Positions 1 through 5,382 of a DNA stretch of 6,623 bases are shown piece after piece (the first letter of the stretch is position 1; every line of letters starts with the position of its first letter). Location of the stretch: NCBI GenBank assembly GCA_012517635.1, contig JAAYUP010000161.1, positions 1-6,623 on the forward strand, read 5' to 3'. The position numbers and the translations under genes are program-made. The DNA is from Candidatus Atribacter alterifermentans. Lineage in GTDB: Bacteria; Atribacterota; Atribacteria; Atribacterales; Atribacteraceae. Under the pieces are notes generated by a model. The model did not search any database and was not told the DNA's origin. It worked only from the letters and a program-made list of their open reading frames with translations.

Positions 1-16
1 AAAGACAAAAACTGAG

Positions 17-87
17 AGGATAGACCACTTGAGTTTTCATCCTCATCTGGTGCTGCGAAAGCAGCATGAGGGTCTATCCTGAAAATA
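17..87. repeat. Hairpin-forming intergenic repeat, copy 1
   Basis: Bases 34-56 are identical to 226-248, and the match continues with few differences to 87 (copy 2 to 278). At the centre TGCTGC (51-56) and GCAGCA (61-66) close a GAAA tetraloop. CTCA (42-45) can pair with TGAG (67-70), and AGGATAGACC (17-26) is the exact reverse complement of GGTCTATCCT (71-80), so the whole unit folds into one long interrupted hairpin. It encodes nothing visible. It looks like a non-autonomous palindromic repeat of the REP or MITE kind; no transposase is present in the window. Confidence 0.75.
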
Positions 88-94
88 CAATTTC

Positions 95-160
95 AACCAA
101 TTTCCCGTATATTGACCTCTCCCTTTGGATAAAGTGAGAATGAGAGGGATTTGATTGGTT
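95..160. repeat. Imperfect inverted repeat between repeat copies
   Basis: AACCAAT (95-101) and ATTGGTT (154-160) are perfect inverted arms. Between them lies a second weaker pairing of CCTCTCCCTT-like and GAGAGGG-like segments. It resembles the decayed palindromes around it. No function can be assigned. Confidence 0.4.
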
Positions 161-177
161 TCCAAAAAACTCAAATA

Positions 178-283
178 CCCCCTAACCCCCTTTTCTAAAG
201 GGGGAAATTGATCGGTATATACCTATTTTCATCCTCATCTGGTGCTGCATAGCAGCATGAACGTCTATCCTGAAAATATCATC
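178..283. repeat. Composite intergenic repeat, copy 2
   Basis: Two modules lie side by side. The first is a C-rich/G-rich palindrome, CCCCCTTT (186-193) with AAAGGGGG (197-204) around a 3-base loop. The second is the same hairpin module as at 34-87, with TGCTGC (243-248) and GCAGCA (252-257) around ATA. The stem is kept while the loop differs from copy 1 (GAAA), as expected if the structure rather than the loop sequence is maintained. The same two-module order recurs, degenerate, at 584-693. Confidence 0.7.
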
Positions 284-291
284 AAATGAAT

Positions 292-320
292 TCCCCCCAT
301 CGAGGGGGGATTCAAGGGGG
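292..320. repeat. C6/G6 hairpin repeat remnant
   Basis: TCCCCCC (292-298) and GGGGGGA (304-310) form a perfect stem with loop ATCGA, followed by ATTC and a further G6 run (316-321). It belongs to the same general class of C-run/G-run intergenic palindromes as 186-204. Confidence 0.55.
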
Positions 321-345
321 GTGTGCCTTTCATCAGTCATTCTGA

Positions 346-400
346 TTCCTCTTCCCTTCTCCTTTTTCTCCCCCTCTCCCCCTCGCGCCCTCTCCCCCTC
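346..400. other. Polypyrimidine tract with 11-base direct repeat
   Basis: Bases 346-384 are an uninterrupted run of 39 pyrimidines on the + strand. After GCG (385-387) the run resumes to 400. CTCTCCCCCTC occurs at 374-384 and again at 390-400. Such tracts can adopt triplex (H-DNA) structure under supercoiling, but here the tract may simply be a decayed member of the C-rich repeats nearby. Confidence 0.6.
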
Positions 401-423
401 ATTATTTAAGGGTGTGAGGATCT

Positions 424-454
424 CATCTTTTTATATTTAATTTTGGAAAAGATG
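424..454. repeat. Inverted repeat CATCTTTT/AAAAGATG
   Basis: CATCTTTT (424-431) and AAAAGATG (447-454) are perfect 8-base arms around a 15-base AT-rich loop. It directly precedes the GAGATT..CACGTC repeat and may be part of its flank. No terminator-type T run follows. Confidence 0.35.
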
Positions 455-463
455 TAAAAGAAT

Positions 464-510
464 GAGATTCTCACGTCGTCCGGTAAGAACACCGGACTCC
501 TCAGAATGAC
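464..510. repeat. Dispersed GAGATT-type repeat, member 1
   Basis: The unit runs from GAGATT through CACGTC to CTCAGAATGAC and contains a 7-bp hairpin, GTCCGGT (478-484) with ACCGGAC (491-497). Read on the minus strand it begins GTCATTCTGAG and ends GAATCTC. I recall that layout from intergenic repeats scattered through many uncultured-bacterium genomes. It has no coding capacity. A sister unit follows 14 bases later. Confidence 0.6.
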
Positions 511-523
511 AAACTGGATGGTA

Positions 524-557
524 GAGATTGCCACGTCTCATAGGACGCACCTCGCAA
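524..557. repeat. Dispersed GAGATT-type repeat, member 2
   Basis: The first 14 bases (524-537) match 464-477 at 12 positions. The unit ends CTCGCAA, the partner of the TTGCGAG start seen in relatives of this repeat family. The central stem is shorter and decayed compared with member 1. The two units lie head to tail. Confidence 0.5.
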
Positions 558-583
558 ATACTAAGCAGGAATAAATTCAAATT

Positions 584-693
584 CCCCTTATTTATCCCCT
601 TTTGTTAAAGGTGGATATTGATTCCTGAATAAGTATTCTCATTGTCATCTGGTACCTCCATGGGACATAAATCGCTATCAGTATAAAATCATC
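584..693. repeat. Composite intergenic repeat, degenerate copy 3
   Basis: The order of modules matches 178-283: a CCCCTT start, CCCCTTTT followed by TTAAAGG, then a TATTGAT segment. After that come TCATCTGGT (645-653), a decayed stem, CTATC, and finally AAAATCATC. Many substitutions separate it from copy 2, and the TGCTGC/GCAGCA stem is lost. It therefore looks like an old, inactive copy. The alignment was made by eye. Confidence 0.45.
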
Positions 694-724
694 TTCATTT
701 CTTCTATTTCATTAATTTTACTAA

Positions 725-807
725 TAAATAACTCATCCTTTAGGAATAATTCGGACCTCAAATCCATTCTATTTTTAGAGTTATGAGTACGATTAAATAA
801 CTCATAA
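725..807. promoter_or_regulatory. Operator-like repeat array upstream of the molybdoenzyme gene
   Basis: TAAATAACTCAT occurs at 725-736 and again at 794-805. The second copy is also the right arm of a perfect inverted repeat, TTATGAGT (781-788) with ACTCATAA (800-807), around 11 bases. Three half-sites with this spacing, lying 90-170 bp before the start codon, suggest a regulator binding region. The motif is AT-rich, so chance contributes. A weak -10-like TAAAAT follows at 838-843 without a convincing -35. Confidence 0.35.
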
Positions 808-892
808 TACTCAATTTTTATCAGAATGAAGAATTTCTAAAATAAAAAATGAGTGTTTGGATCTCTAATCTAAAATTGAGAGGATGAAAAAA

Positions 893-1498
893 ATGAAACA
901 TTTAGTTTATATAATAGTAATTTTAGGATTGTTTCTTGGAGGATTGAACTTTTCAATATTAGCTCAAGAAAAACAAATATTAACTCCTGATACACCTGAT
1001 GAAGAAATCATACACATGAACCCTCAAATGGTCGATCCATCCCAGCTCCCGCTGGATTCGATTGAAGACCTCAATGTTACTGGAACAGTTCAACCTATTG
1101 ATTTAGTTACTTGGCGATTACACATTAACGGAAAAGCGGTGACCAAGGAGTTATCTCTAACCTATGATGACCTATTACAGATGGAAATGATTACAAAAAA
1201 ATCAATTTTAATTTGTCCGGGTTTCTTTGTGGATTACGCCGAATGGTCTGGTATTCCCCTTCAAACTTTCCTTAAACAAGCCGGAGTTGAAAATTATGAA
1301 AGAATTAGAGTTGCCACTGGGGATGGATATTCAACCTCCTTTACTCGAGAGGATATGGAAAAAAATACCATATTTTTAGCTTTAAAAGTGAATGGAGTAA
1401 CTCTGCCTCCGGAACACGGTTTTCCAGTTAGGATAGTGGCGGATGGTATTTATGGAGGACAATGGGTCAAGTGGGTTGATACCATTGAGATTCAATAA
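893..1498 (+). CDS. Exported molybdopterin-dependent oxidoreductase domain protein (sulfite oxidase fold)
   Basis: This is a small protein of 201 residues (204 if ATG at 884 is used). GAGAGG at 878-883 abuts the 884 ATG but sits 9 bases before the in-frame ATG at 893, so 893 is the likelier start. Numbering from 884, residues 5-27 form a type I signal peptide with probable cleavage after ILA (27|28). The rest matches the Oxidored_molyb/SUOX domain: WRLHINGKAV near 77, then Cys111 in ICPGFFVDYAEWSGIPL at the place of the cysteine that ligates molybdenum. The C-terminal block follows, with HGFPVRIVADGIYGGQWVKW (178-197), whose His, Arg and Lys contact the pterin phosphate in the family. The C-terminal dimerisation domain of sulfite oxidases is absent. 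Substrate is unknown, and no cytochrome or membrane partner is next to it. It appears monocistronic, with a terminator 58 bases downstream. Confidence 0.85.
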   Translation: MKHLVYIIVILGLFLGGLNFSILAQEKQILTPDTPDEEIIHMNPQMVDPSQLPLDSIEDLNVTGTVQPIDLVTWRLHINGKAVTKELSLTYDDLLQMEMITKKSILICPGFFVDYAEWSGIPLQTFLKQAGVENYERIRVATGDGYSTSFTREDMEKNTIFLALKVNGVTLPPEHGFPVRIVADGIYGGQWVKWVDTIEIQ

Positions 1499-1556
1499 CT
1501 CCTATTGGTGGAAAACCGAGCAGTTAATTTCAATTCCAATCCCGTTCATAAAAAAG

Positions 1557-1585
1557 CCCTGGTAAAAAACCATCAGGGTTTTTTT
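1557..1585 (+). terminator. Intrinsic terminator after the molybdoenzyme gene
   Basis: CCCTGGT (1557-1563) pairs with ATCAGGG (1572-1578), with one G-T pair, and is followed by seven T (1579-1585). The run of A just before the stem (1550-1555) could let it act in the other direction too. Confidence 0.85.
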
Positions 1586-1879
1586 CATTTTACTTCTTTA
1601 AAGCATCAAATGTTAAACCACGAATAAGAAATTTCTGAACAAAATCCTATCGACAATCAGCAGTTAGGGTTTAGCCATTTTAAATGAATTTTATTAAATT
1701 GTTCTTATTTTTTGCTTTATCCAATGTAATTAGAAAAATAAAATAACATATTTCCCCTCTCCGATATAATTACTTCATTTTTTCCTCTTTTTTTAAAAAA
1801 CCTCGATATTTCAAGAAAAAATTCACTTTTGATATTTTAAAATAGCTCAACCACTACCCTTGTGTTCTCCTCTTGAAAT
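1586..1879. other. Intergenic, nothing recognised
   Basis: This is AT-rich DNA with no open frame of useful length on either strand, no tRNA and no clear repeat. A 10-base palindrome AGAAATTTCT (1627-1636) and homopolymer A/T runs around 1780-1800 are the only structure noticed, and both are cheap in DNA of this composition. Confidence 0.5.
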
Positions 1880-1908
1880 TTGACAAATCAGGACTTCTCA
1901 TATAACAT
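1880..1908 (+). promoter_or_regulatory. Promoter of the structured RNA
   Basis: A perfect -35 TTGACA (1880-1885) is followed by TATAAC (1901-1906, 15-bp spacer, five of six matches) or TAACAT (1903-1908, 17-bp spacer). Either choice puts the transcript start within a few bases of 1912-1916, exactly where the closing stem of the RNA begins. That agreement is the main support. Confidence 0.65.
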
Positions 1909-1914
1909 AGTAGT

Positions 1915-2107
1915 TACCACGGATTCTGAGGAACTCTAAGACCGGAGGATTAGAAAAAAGAACTTTTAACCGCAAGGAAAAAGGTTCGAAGTTTTTCCGA
2001 AAGGAAAAATGAAAGTCTAACCCTGAAACACTGGAGAAGTTTATAACAATAACCTTCCCAGTGAGATGAAGGCAAAAAGGTTCGTTGGAGTCCGTGGTCT
2101 TTTTTTT
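1915..2107 (+). ncRNA. Structured non-coding RNA, about 190 nt, class not identified
   Basis: It stands out from its AT-rich surroundings by higher GC and dense pairing. The ends form stem P1: ACCACGGA (1916-1923) with TCCGTGGT (2091-2098), continued inward by wobble and Watson-Crick pairs to GAAC (1931-1934) with GTTC (2080-2083). Inside P1 are several elements: GG..TTAG (1947-1953) with CTAACC (2017-2022), ACTTT (1962-1966) with AAAGT (2012-2016), AACC (1968-1971) with GGTT (1983-1986), and TTTTTCC (1992-1998) with GGAAAAA (2003-2009) closing a GAAA tetraloop. A further hairpin is CACTGG-A-GAAG (2029-2039) with CTTCCCAGTG (2054-2063). A T run follows P1 directly, so P1 acts as terminator and the RNA is free-standing. 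I see no hallmark of tmRNA, RNase P, SRP RNA, or the rod shape of 6S RNA. The raiA non-coding RNA class has a roughly similar overall form, but I cannot confirm membership from memory. Confidence 0.7.
2079..2107 (+). terminator. Terminator formed by the closing stem of the structured RNA
   Basis: The 3' strand of P1 (2079-2098) is followed by C and then eight T (2100-2107). The partner strand lies about 170 bases upstream at 1916-1935, so this is a long-range terminator built from the RNA's own terminal helix. Confidence 0.65.
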
Positions 2108-2526
2108 CCCCTTTTTTATCCTACTACTGACATAACAAGAACAAGCTCACCTTAAAGATATTCGTCCCTCTAATAAATGATAGCAAACCACCTCATGGTT
2201 GTTCGATATTAAGAATATAATTCTCCCCAGCTTCGCCCTTTAAAATTTCGCTCAATATAATTATTGAAAAAAGGAGAAACCCCATTATTAGTTAACAAAA
2301 CCCATCCTAAGTATTGAATAGCTTTTGAAATTTGGAACCCTTAAAAATTTGCCTTTTTGACTTATTAAAAACCAAACAATAATTAATATAACTTAATTCT
2401 TTCATGAGTTTGCAATTTGAAAAATATTAAATGAAATCATGCATGTGAACAATGAATCAAATTAAATGGTGCATTAATATTATTCTTTAATTTATGGAAT
2501 ATTCTGAATTATCTTTTTTATTTTTA
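2108..2526. other. Intergenic, nothing clear
   Basis: This is AT-rich DNA without a convincing ORF on either strand. AACCA (2186-2190) with TGGTT (2196-2200) is a weak hairpin, and CATGCATG (2438-2445) is a palindrome about 160 bp before the Lrp-family gene. AT-rich flanks of this kind suit Lrp-type binding, but no defined site can be drawn. Confidence 0.4.
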
Positions 2527-2569
2527 TTTACATACAGAATTTTAAATGGTAATATGACCATTATACAAT
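2527..2569 (+). promoter_or_regulatory. Candidate promoter with inverted repeat before the Lrp-family gene
   Basis: TTTACA (2527-2532) and TAATAT (2550-2555) are spaced 17 bp. An alternative -10, TACAAT, lies at 2564-2569. AATGGT (2545-2550) and ACCATT (2557-2562) are perfect inverted arms with a 6-base centre, covering the first -10. This is where an autoregulating Lrp/AsnC protein would block transcription. The -35/-10 assignment is weak; the inverted repeat is certain. Confidence 0.4.
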
Positions 2570-2600
2570 ATTAATTTCACTGAAGGTAGAGAAATGTGTT

Positions 2601-3077
2601 ATGGCCATAACTCTCGATCATATTGATAAAGCCATCTTAAGGGAATTACAAGAAGACGCCTCAATATCAAACCTCGATTTATCAAAAAAAATTGGACTTT
2701 CGCCATCAGCGTGTTTGGCAAGAAAAAAGAACCTCATCGAAATCGGTGTTATAAAAAAATTTGCCACTATAGTTGACGAGAAAAAATTAGGAATGGAAGT
2801 CCTTGCCTTCGTTTTTATTAATTTATCACCCCTTAATAGAAAAACCATACATTCATTTTTAGAAGATATTAATAAATACTCACAGATTCAAGAATGTTAC
2901 ACCCTAACTGGAAGCCATGATTATTTACTTAAAATTGTGGCCAAGGATATGATAAGTTATAGGAATTTTATCATCGATTCGTTAATGCAGAATGCTTCGA
3001 TCAGCTTTGTTGAAACCAGTATGGTTATTGGGGTTGACAAAAGGACTGTTTATGTACCTATTCATGAAGATGAGTAA
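2601..3077 (+). CDS. Lrp/AsnC-family transcriptional regulator
   Basis: The product is 158 residues, the usual length of the family. Residues 4-55 form the N-terminal winged helix-turn-helix, beginning LDHIDKAILRELQEDASIS as in Lrp/AsnC (D..D..IL..LQ.d.R.s), with recognition helix near LSPSACLARKKNL. Residues 67-150 form the RAM ligand-binding/oligomerisation domain: VLAFVFINL strand, IQECYTLTGSHDYLLKIVAKD at about 116-136 with the conserved G-x-x-D-Y turn, and the closing strand SFVETSMVIGVDKR. Members bind amino acids or related small molecules as dimers to octamers. The ligand is not predictable here. The ATG at 2601 has only a distant GAAGG (2582-2586) as ribosome site; an ATG at 2594 is out of frame. 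The thioesterase gene starts 51 bp downstream on the same strand with no terminator between, so co-transcription is likely. Confidence 0.92.
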   Translation: MAITLDHIDKAILRELQEDASISNLDLSKKIGLSPSACLARKKNLIEIGVIKKFATIVDEKKLGMEVLAFVFINLSPLNRKTIHSFLEDINKYSQIQECYTLTGSHDYLLKIVAKDMISYRNFIIDSLMQNASISFVETSMVIGVDKRTVYVPIHEDE

Positions 3078-3128
3078 ACAAAGATAAAAAAATAAATAAA
3101 AAAATATTATTGGAGACACGAATCAGAT

Positions 3129-3614
3129 ATGAAAACGATAAACCCTGAACATATAAAAGTACTTCTAGACATAATCAATCAGAGCTCTTACTTAAAACTC
3201 CTATCAATAAAAGTCTGTGAATTGCAATTAGGCTATTGTAAAGCTGAAGTTGATCTGGAAGAGAAACATCTCAATCCTTTTGGAGGAGCCCATGGGGGAG
3301 TATATGCTTCCCTGATTGATACCGCAACATTCTGGGCAGTTTATTGTGACTTAAGGGAAAATGTGGGTTTGACTACCATCGACCTGAAGGTAGATGACTT
3401 AGCATCTGCTAAAGAAGGAAAGTTAGTTGTGGAAGGGAAGCAGATCAAGGTCGGGCGTAGCATTTGTTTATCTGAAGCGACAGTTAAGGATATCCATGGC
3501 AAACTTCTGGCATATGGTACATCCAAGCAGCTGATCCTCGAGGGAATGCAACCAATTAGTCAAGCTGCAAGCGTTATGGGATATCAATCATTGCCTCCAA
3601 AATTTTTAACCTGA
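3129..3614 (+). CDS. PaaI-family hotdog-fold thioesterase
   Basis: The 161-residue protein belongs to the PaaI/4HBT hotdog superfamily, which hydrolyses acyl- or aryl-CoA thioesters in the cytoplasm. Characteristic are NPFGGAHGGVYASLIDTATF (residues 49-68), holding the HGG turn at 55-57 and the acidic residue Asp64 on the central helix. The long strand blocks TTIDLKVDDLASAKEGKL (82-99) and GKQIKVGRSICLSEATV (103-119) follow, then a last strand KLLAYGTSKQLI. These blocks match the family order and positions. The last 20 residues after EGM are an extension beyond the usual fold. The ribosome site is GGAG (3112-3115), a somewhat long 13 bases from ATG. It follows the Lrp-family gene by 51 bp and is probably in its operon, which hints that the regulator senses or controls an amino-acid or aromatic-acid CoA pathway. 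The substrate remains open. Confidence 0.9.
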   Translation: MKTINPEHIKVLLDIINQSSYLKLLSIKVCELQLGYCKAEVDLEEKHLNPFGGAHGGVYASLIDTATFWAVYCDLRENVGLTTIDLKVDDLASAKEGKLVVEGKQIKVGRSICLSEATVKDIHGKLLAYGTSKQLILEGMQPISQAASVMGYQSLPPKFLT

Positions 3615-4319
3615 TAATTTTTTGCCAACTTTATTATTTAATATCCTGAAAATATCGGAATGTTTTTTAAGGTAATTCTTTAAGAGCAACTAACCAGGAT
3701 CTCGTTCTGGGCTTTCACCCTCATCCTCACTTTCCATTCATTTCTTTTTTTCTAACTCCTTTTCCGTTAGAATTGCTTTGTTCTGAAAAACTTTCGATAT
3801 TCAATTTGATTTATTAACCTCTAGAGAGAAAAAATTAAATCTCTTAGATCCTCTTCCCTTCTTCTATCATTTACCTCATCATCTGCAAGAGAAGGTTAGA
3901 ATGAGGAACATTTAATTTAAAATATCATCAGATATCGCAAAAAGCATCATAGTCTACTCATTTATCAAATTTAACTAAATATATTTTTTTAAAAATATTT
4001 ACAAATTTGGAATTTAAATTAATAAGTCGGGATTCATATAAAAGATTTCTTAGTCCAATTCAGTTAGTGTATCAGCAAAAAAATGGATTGGCATTAAACT
4101 CAACTTAATAACAAACCTAAGGAGTTGCTTTTCGCCTTAAAAAATACATTTAACGACTAAATGCTTTGTTATCCTCTCAAAAGCTAGGTGATAATTCCCA
4201 ATATTTTATTTTTGCAATCTAAATAAAAATCCAGTCATCTATGATCAATTAAATTTATGCACAAATAAGAAATTTTCATAAAATATCAAGTTAATTTTAG
4301 TAAATTTTTATAATTTTTC
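3615..4319. other. Intergenic with decayed repeats, no gene seen
   Basis: No ORF or RNA gene was found, and no strong terminator follows the thioesterase. TATCCTGAAAATATC (3642-3656) is identical to 266-280, the end of composite repeat copy 2. CCAG/CTGG and TTCTAAC (3750-3756) with GTTAGAA (3766-3772) are short inverted repeats without a T run in the right place. The stretch from 3919 to 4319 is very AT-rich and unremarkable. Confidence 0.5.
3832..3918. repeat. Intergenic inverted repeat, MITE-like remnant
   Basis: AAATTAAAT (3832-3840) and ATTTAATTT (3910-3918) are perfect 9-base terminal arms of an 87-bp unit. Inside it CCTCAT (3872-3877) and ATGAGG (3901-3906) can pair. On the minus strand the right part reads TCCTCATTCTAACCTTCTC, a sequence type common in intergenic palindromes of many bacteria and akin to the C/T-rich tracts at 346-400. 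Confidence 0.4.
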
Positions 4320-4374
4320 TTGACATATTTATGAAATTATAATAGTATTCTTTCAATTACTTTTTCTTAAAGGA
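4320..4374 (+). promoter_or_regulatory. Promoter and ribosome binding site of the LacI-family gene
   Basis: TTGACA (4320-4325) is a perfect -35. TAGTAT (4343-4348) lies at the ideal 17-bp spacing; the better-matching TATAAT (4338-4343) is only 12 bp away and so probably too close. AAAGGA (4369-4374) precedes ATG by 6 bases and fixes the start at 4381. The implied leader is only about 25 bases. Confidence 0.6.
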
Positions 4375-4380
4375 CTTTTT

Positions 4381-5382
4381 ATGGCTACGTTGAAAGATAT
4401 TGCATCTCGAGCAAAAGTCAGTGTAGCAACAGTTTCGAAGTTCCTCAATTCCAAAGGGTCATTCTCTTCTACCACAGAAGAAAAAATTCGTGAAGCAATA
4501 GATTTTTATAATTATCATCATAAGATTCGAAGCAGCATCTCCGATAACAATTCTAATTCCTTGGTAAAAACCGTTGGACTCATTATTCCAGACGTAGAAA
4601 ATCCTTTTTTTTCAAACATAACAAAAACCTTGGAACTGTTACTTTTCCGTTATGGTTATTTTTTAATTCTCTGTAATTCTGACAATAACCTTGATTTAGA
4701 AAATAATTTCTTTCATTATCTAACCAACAAAGCTGTTAATGGAATCATTCTCATTACTACAAACAGCATTGAGCGAAAAATCCAACAAACCTCTGGAATA
4801 CCATTAGTGCTTCTTGATAGGAAAATTGATAATCAAAAAATTTCTTATGTAGCAACTGATAATAAAAAAGGCACAAAGGCTGCCACAACTTATCTTATAG
4901 AAATAAATAAAAATAAAATTGCATTTATTGGTGGACGAGATGATCTCAATACTTCACAAGAGCGATTGAACGGATATCTCGAAGCTCTTAAAGAGTTTTC
5001 TATACCAGCGGATGAAGAACTCATTGTTAAAGGTGATTTTTCTTTCCAAGGTGGATATCAAGCAATGTCAAGGTTGCTTAGAAGTGGAAAGTCATTCGAT
5101 TCGGTTCTAACCGGAAATGATATTGAAGCTTTTGGTGCAATCGAATGCTTAAGAGAAGCAGGAATTGCCGTTCCTGATCAGGTAAGTTTAGTGGGGTATG
5201 ACGATATCTGGTTATCAAAAATAAGCCATCCTAAACTAACAACCCTTCACCAACCAGTATTTGAGCTCTGTCGTGAAGCTGTAAATATATTACTACAATC
5301 AATGAAGAATCCTTCCATGGTTATTCAAAGAATTTTGGAACCAGAGTTAATTATCAGAGAATCTTGTAAAACTAATAAATAA
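4381..5382 (+). CDS. LacI-family transcriptional regulator
   Basis: The product is 333 residues, full length for the family. Residues 2-24 are the helix-turn-helix (TLKDIASRAKVSVATVSKFL), which binds a palindromic operator. The core is a periplasmic-binding-protein fold: VGLIIPDVENPFF (65-77), GIILI (121-125), LVLLDR (142-147), AFIGGRD (181-187) with RLNGYLEAL (195-203). Then TGNDIEAFGAIECLREAG (244-261), VPDQVSLVGYDDI (264-276), HPKLTTLHQP (283-292) and the closing strand ELIIRES. The hinge is atypical: the usual A-R-x-L is replaced by IRSSI around residue 50, and the linker to the core is about four residues longer than usual. The ligand is probably a sugar taken up by the transporter whose binding protein follows 131 bp downstream on the same strand. 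Repression relieved by sugar is the usual mode in the family; the effector is unknown. Confidence 0.95.
   Translation: MATLKDIASRAKVSVATVSKFLNSKGSFSSTTEEKIREAIDFYNYHHKIRSSISDNNSNSLVKTVGLIIPDVENPFFSNITKTLELLLFRYGYFLILCNSDNNLDLENNFFHYLTNKAVNGIILITTNSIERKIQQTSGIPLVLLDRKIDNQKISYVATDNKKGTKAATTYLIEINKNKIAFIGGRDDLNTSQERLNGYLEALKEFSIPADEELIVKGDFSFQGGYQAMSRLLRSGKSFDSVLTGNDIEAFGAIECLREAGIAVPDQVSLVGYDDIWLSKISHPKLTTLHQPVFELCREAVNILLQSMKNPSMVIQRILEPELIIRESCKTNK

Noticed and set aside
34..283. Possible CRISPR array from repeated units in the first 300 bases
   Set aside because: There are only two good copies about 190 bp apart, with no regular spacers and no cas genes. The units are palindromic intergenic repeats.
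2023..2075. Resemblance to the 3' part of a cobalamin riboswitch (CACTGG..AAGGC)
   Set aside because: The diagnostic core of that riboswitch class is absent, the RNA ends in its own terminator, and no gene follows within 400 bp.
2618..2848. Minus-strand open frame of 76 codons opposite the Lrp-family gene
   Set aside because: It lies wholly inside a well-supported Lrp/AsnC gene, has no recognisable protein features, and is explained as a shadow frame.
3341..3526. Minus-strand open frame of 61 codons opposite the thioesterase gene
   Set aside because: It is contained in a clear PaaI-family gene and has no recognised family of its own.
3750..3772. TTCTAAC/GTTAGAA hairpin as a terminator for the thioesterase operon
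   Set aside because: The T run precedes rather than follows the stem on the + strand, and on the minus strand the run after the stem is A, so it fits neither direction.
4309..4343. Two perfect TATAAT boxes upstream of the LacI-family gene as independent promoters
   Set aside because: Neither has a -35 at acceptable spacing, and such hexamers are expected by chance in DNA this AT-rich.
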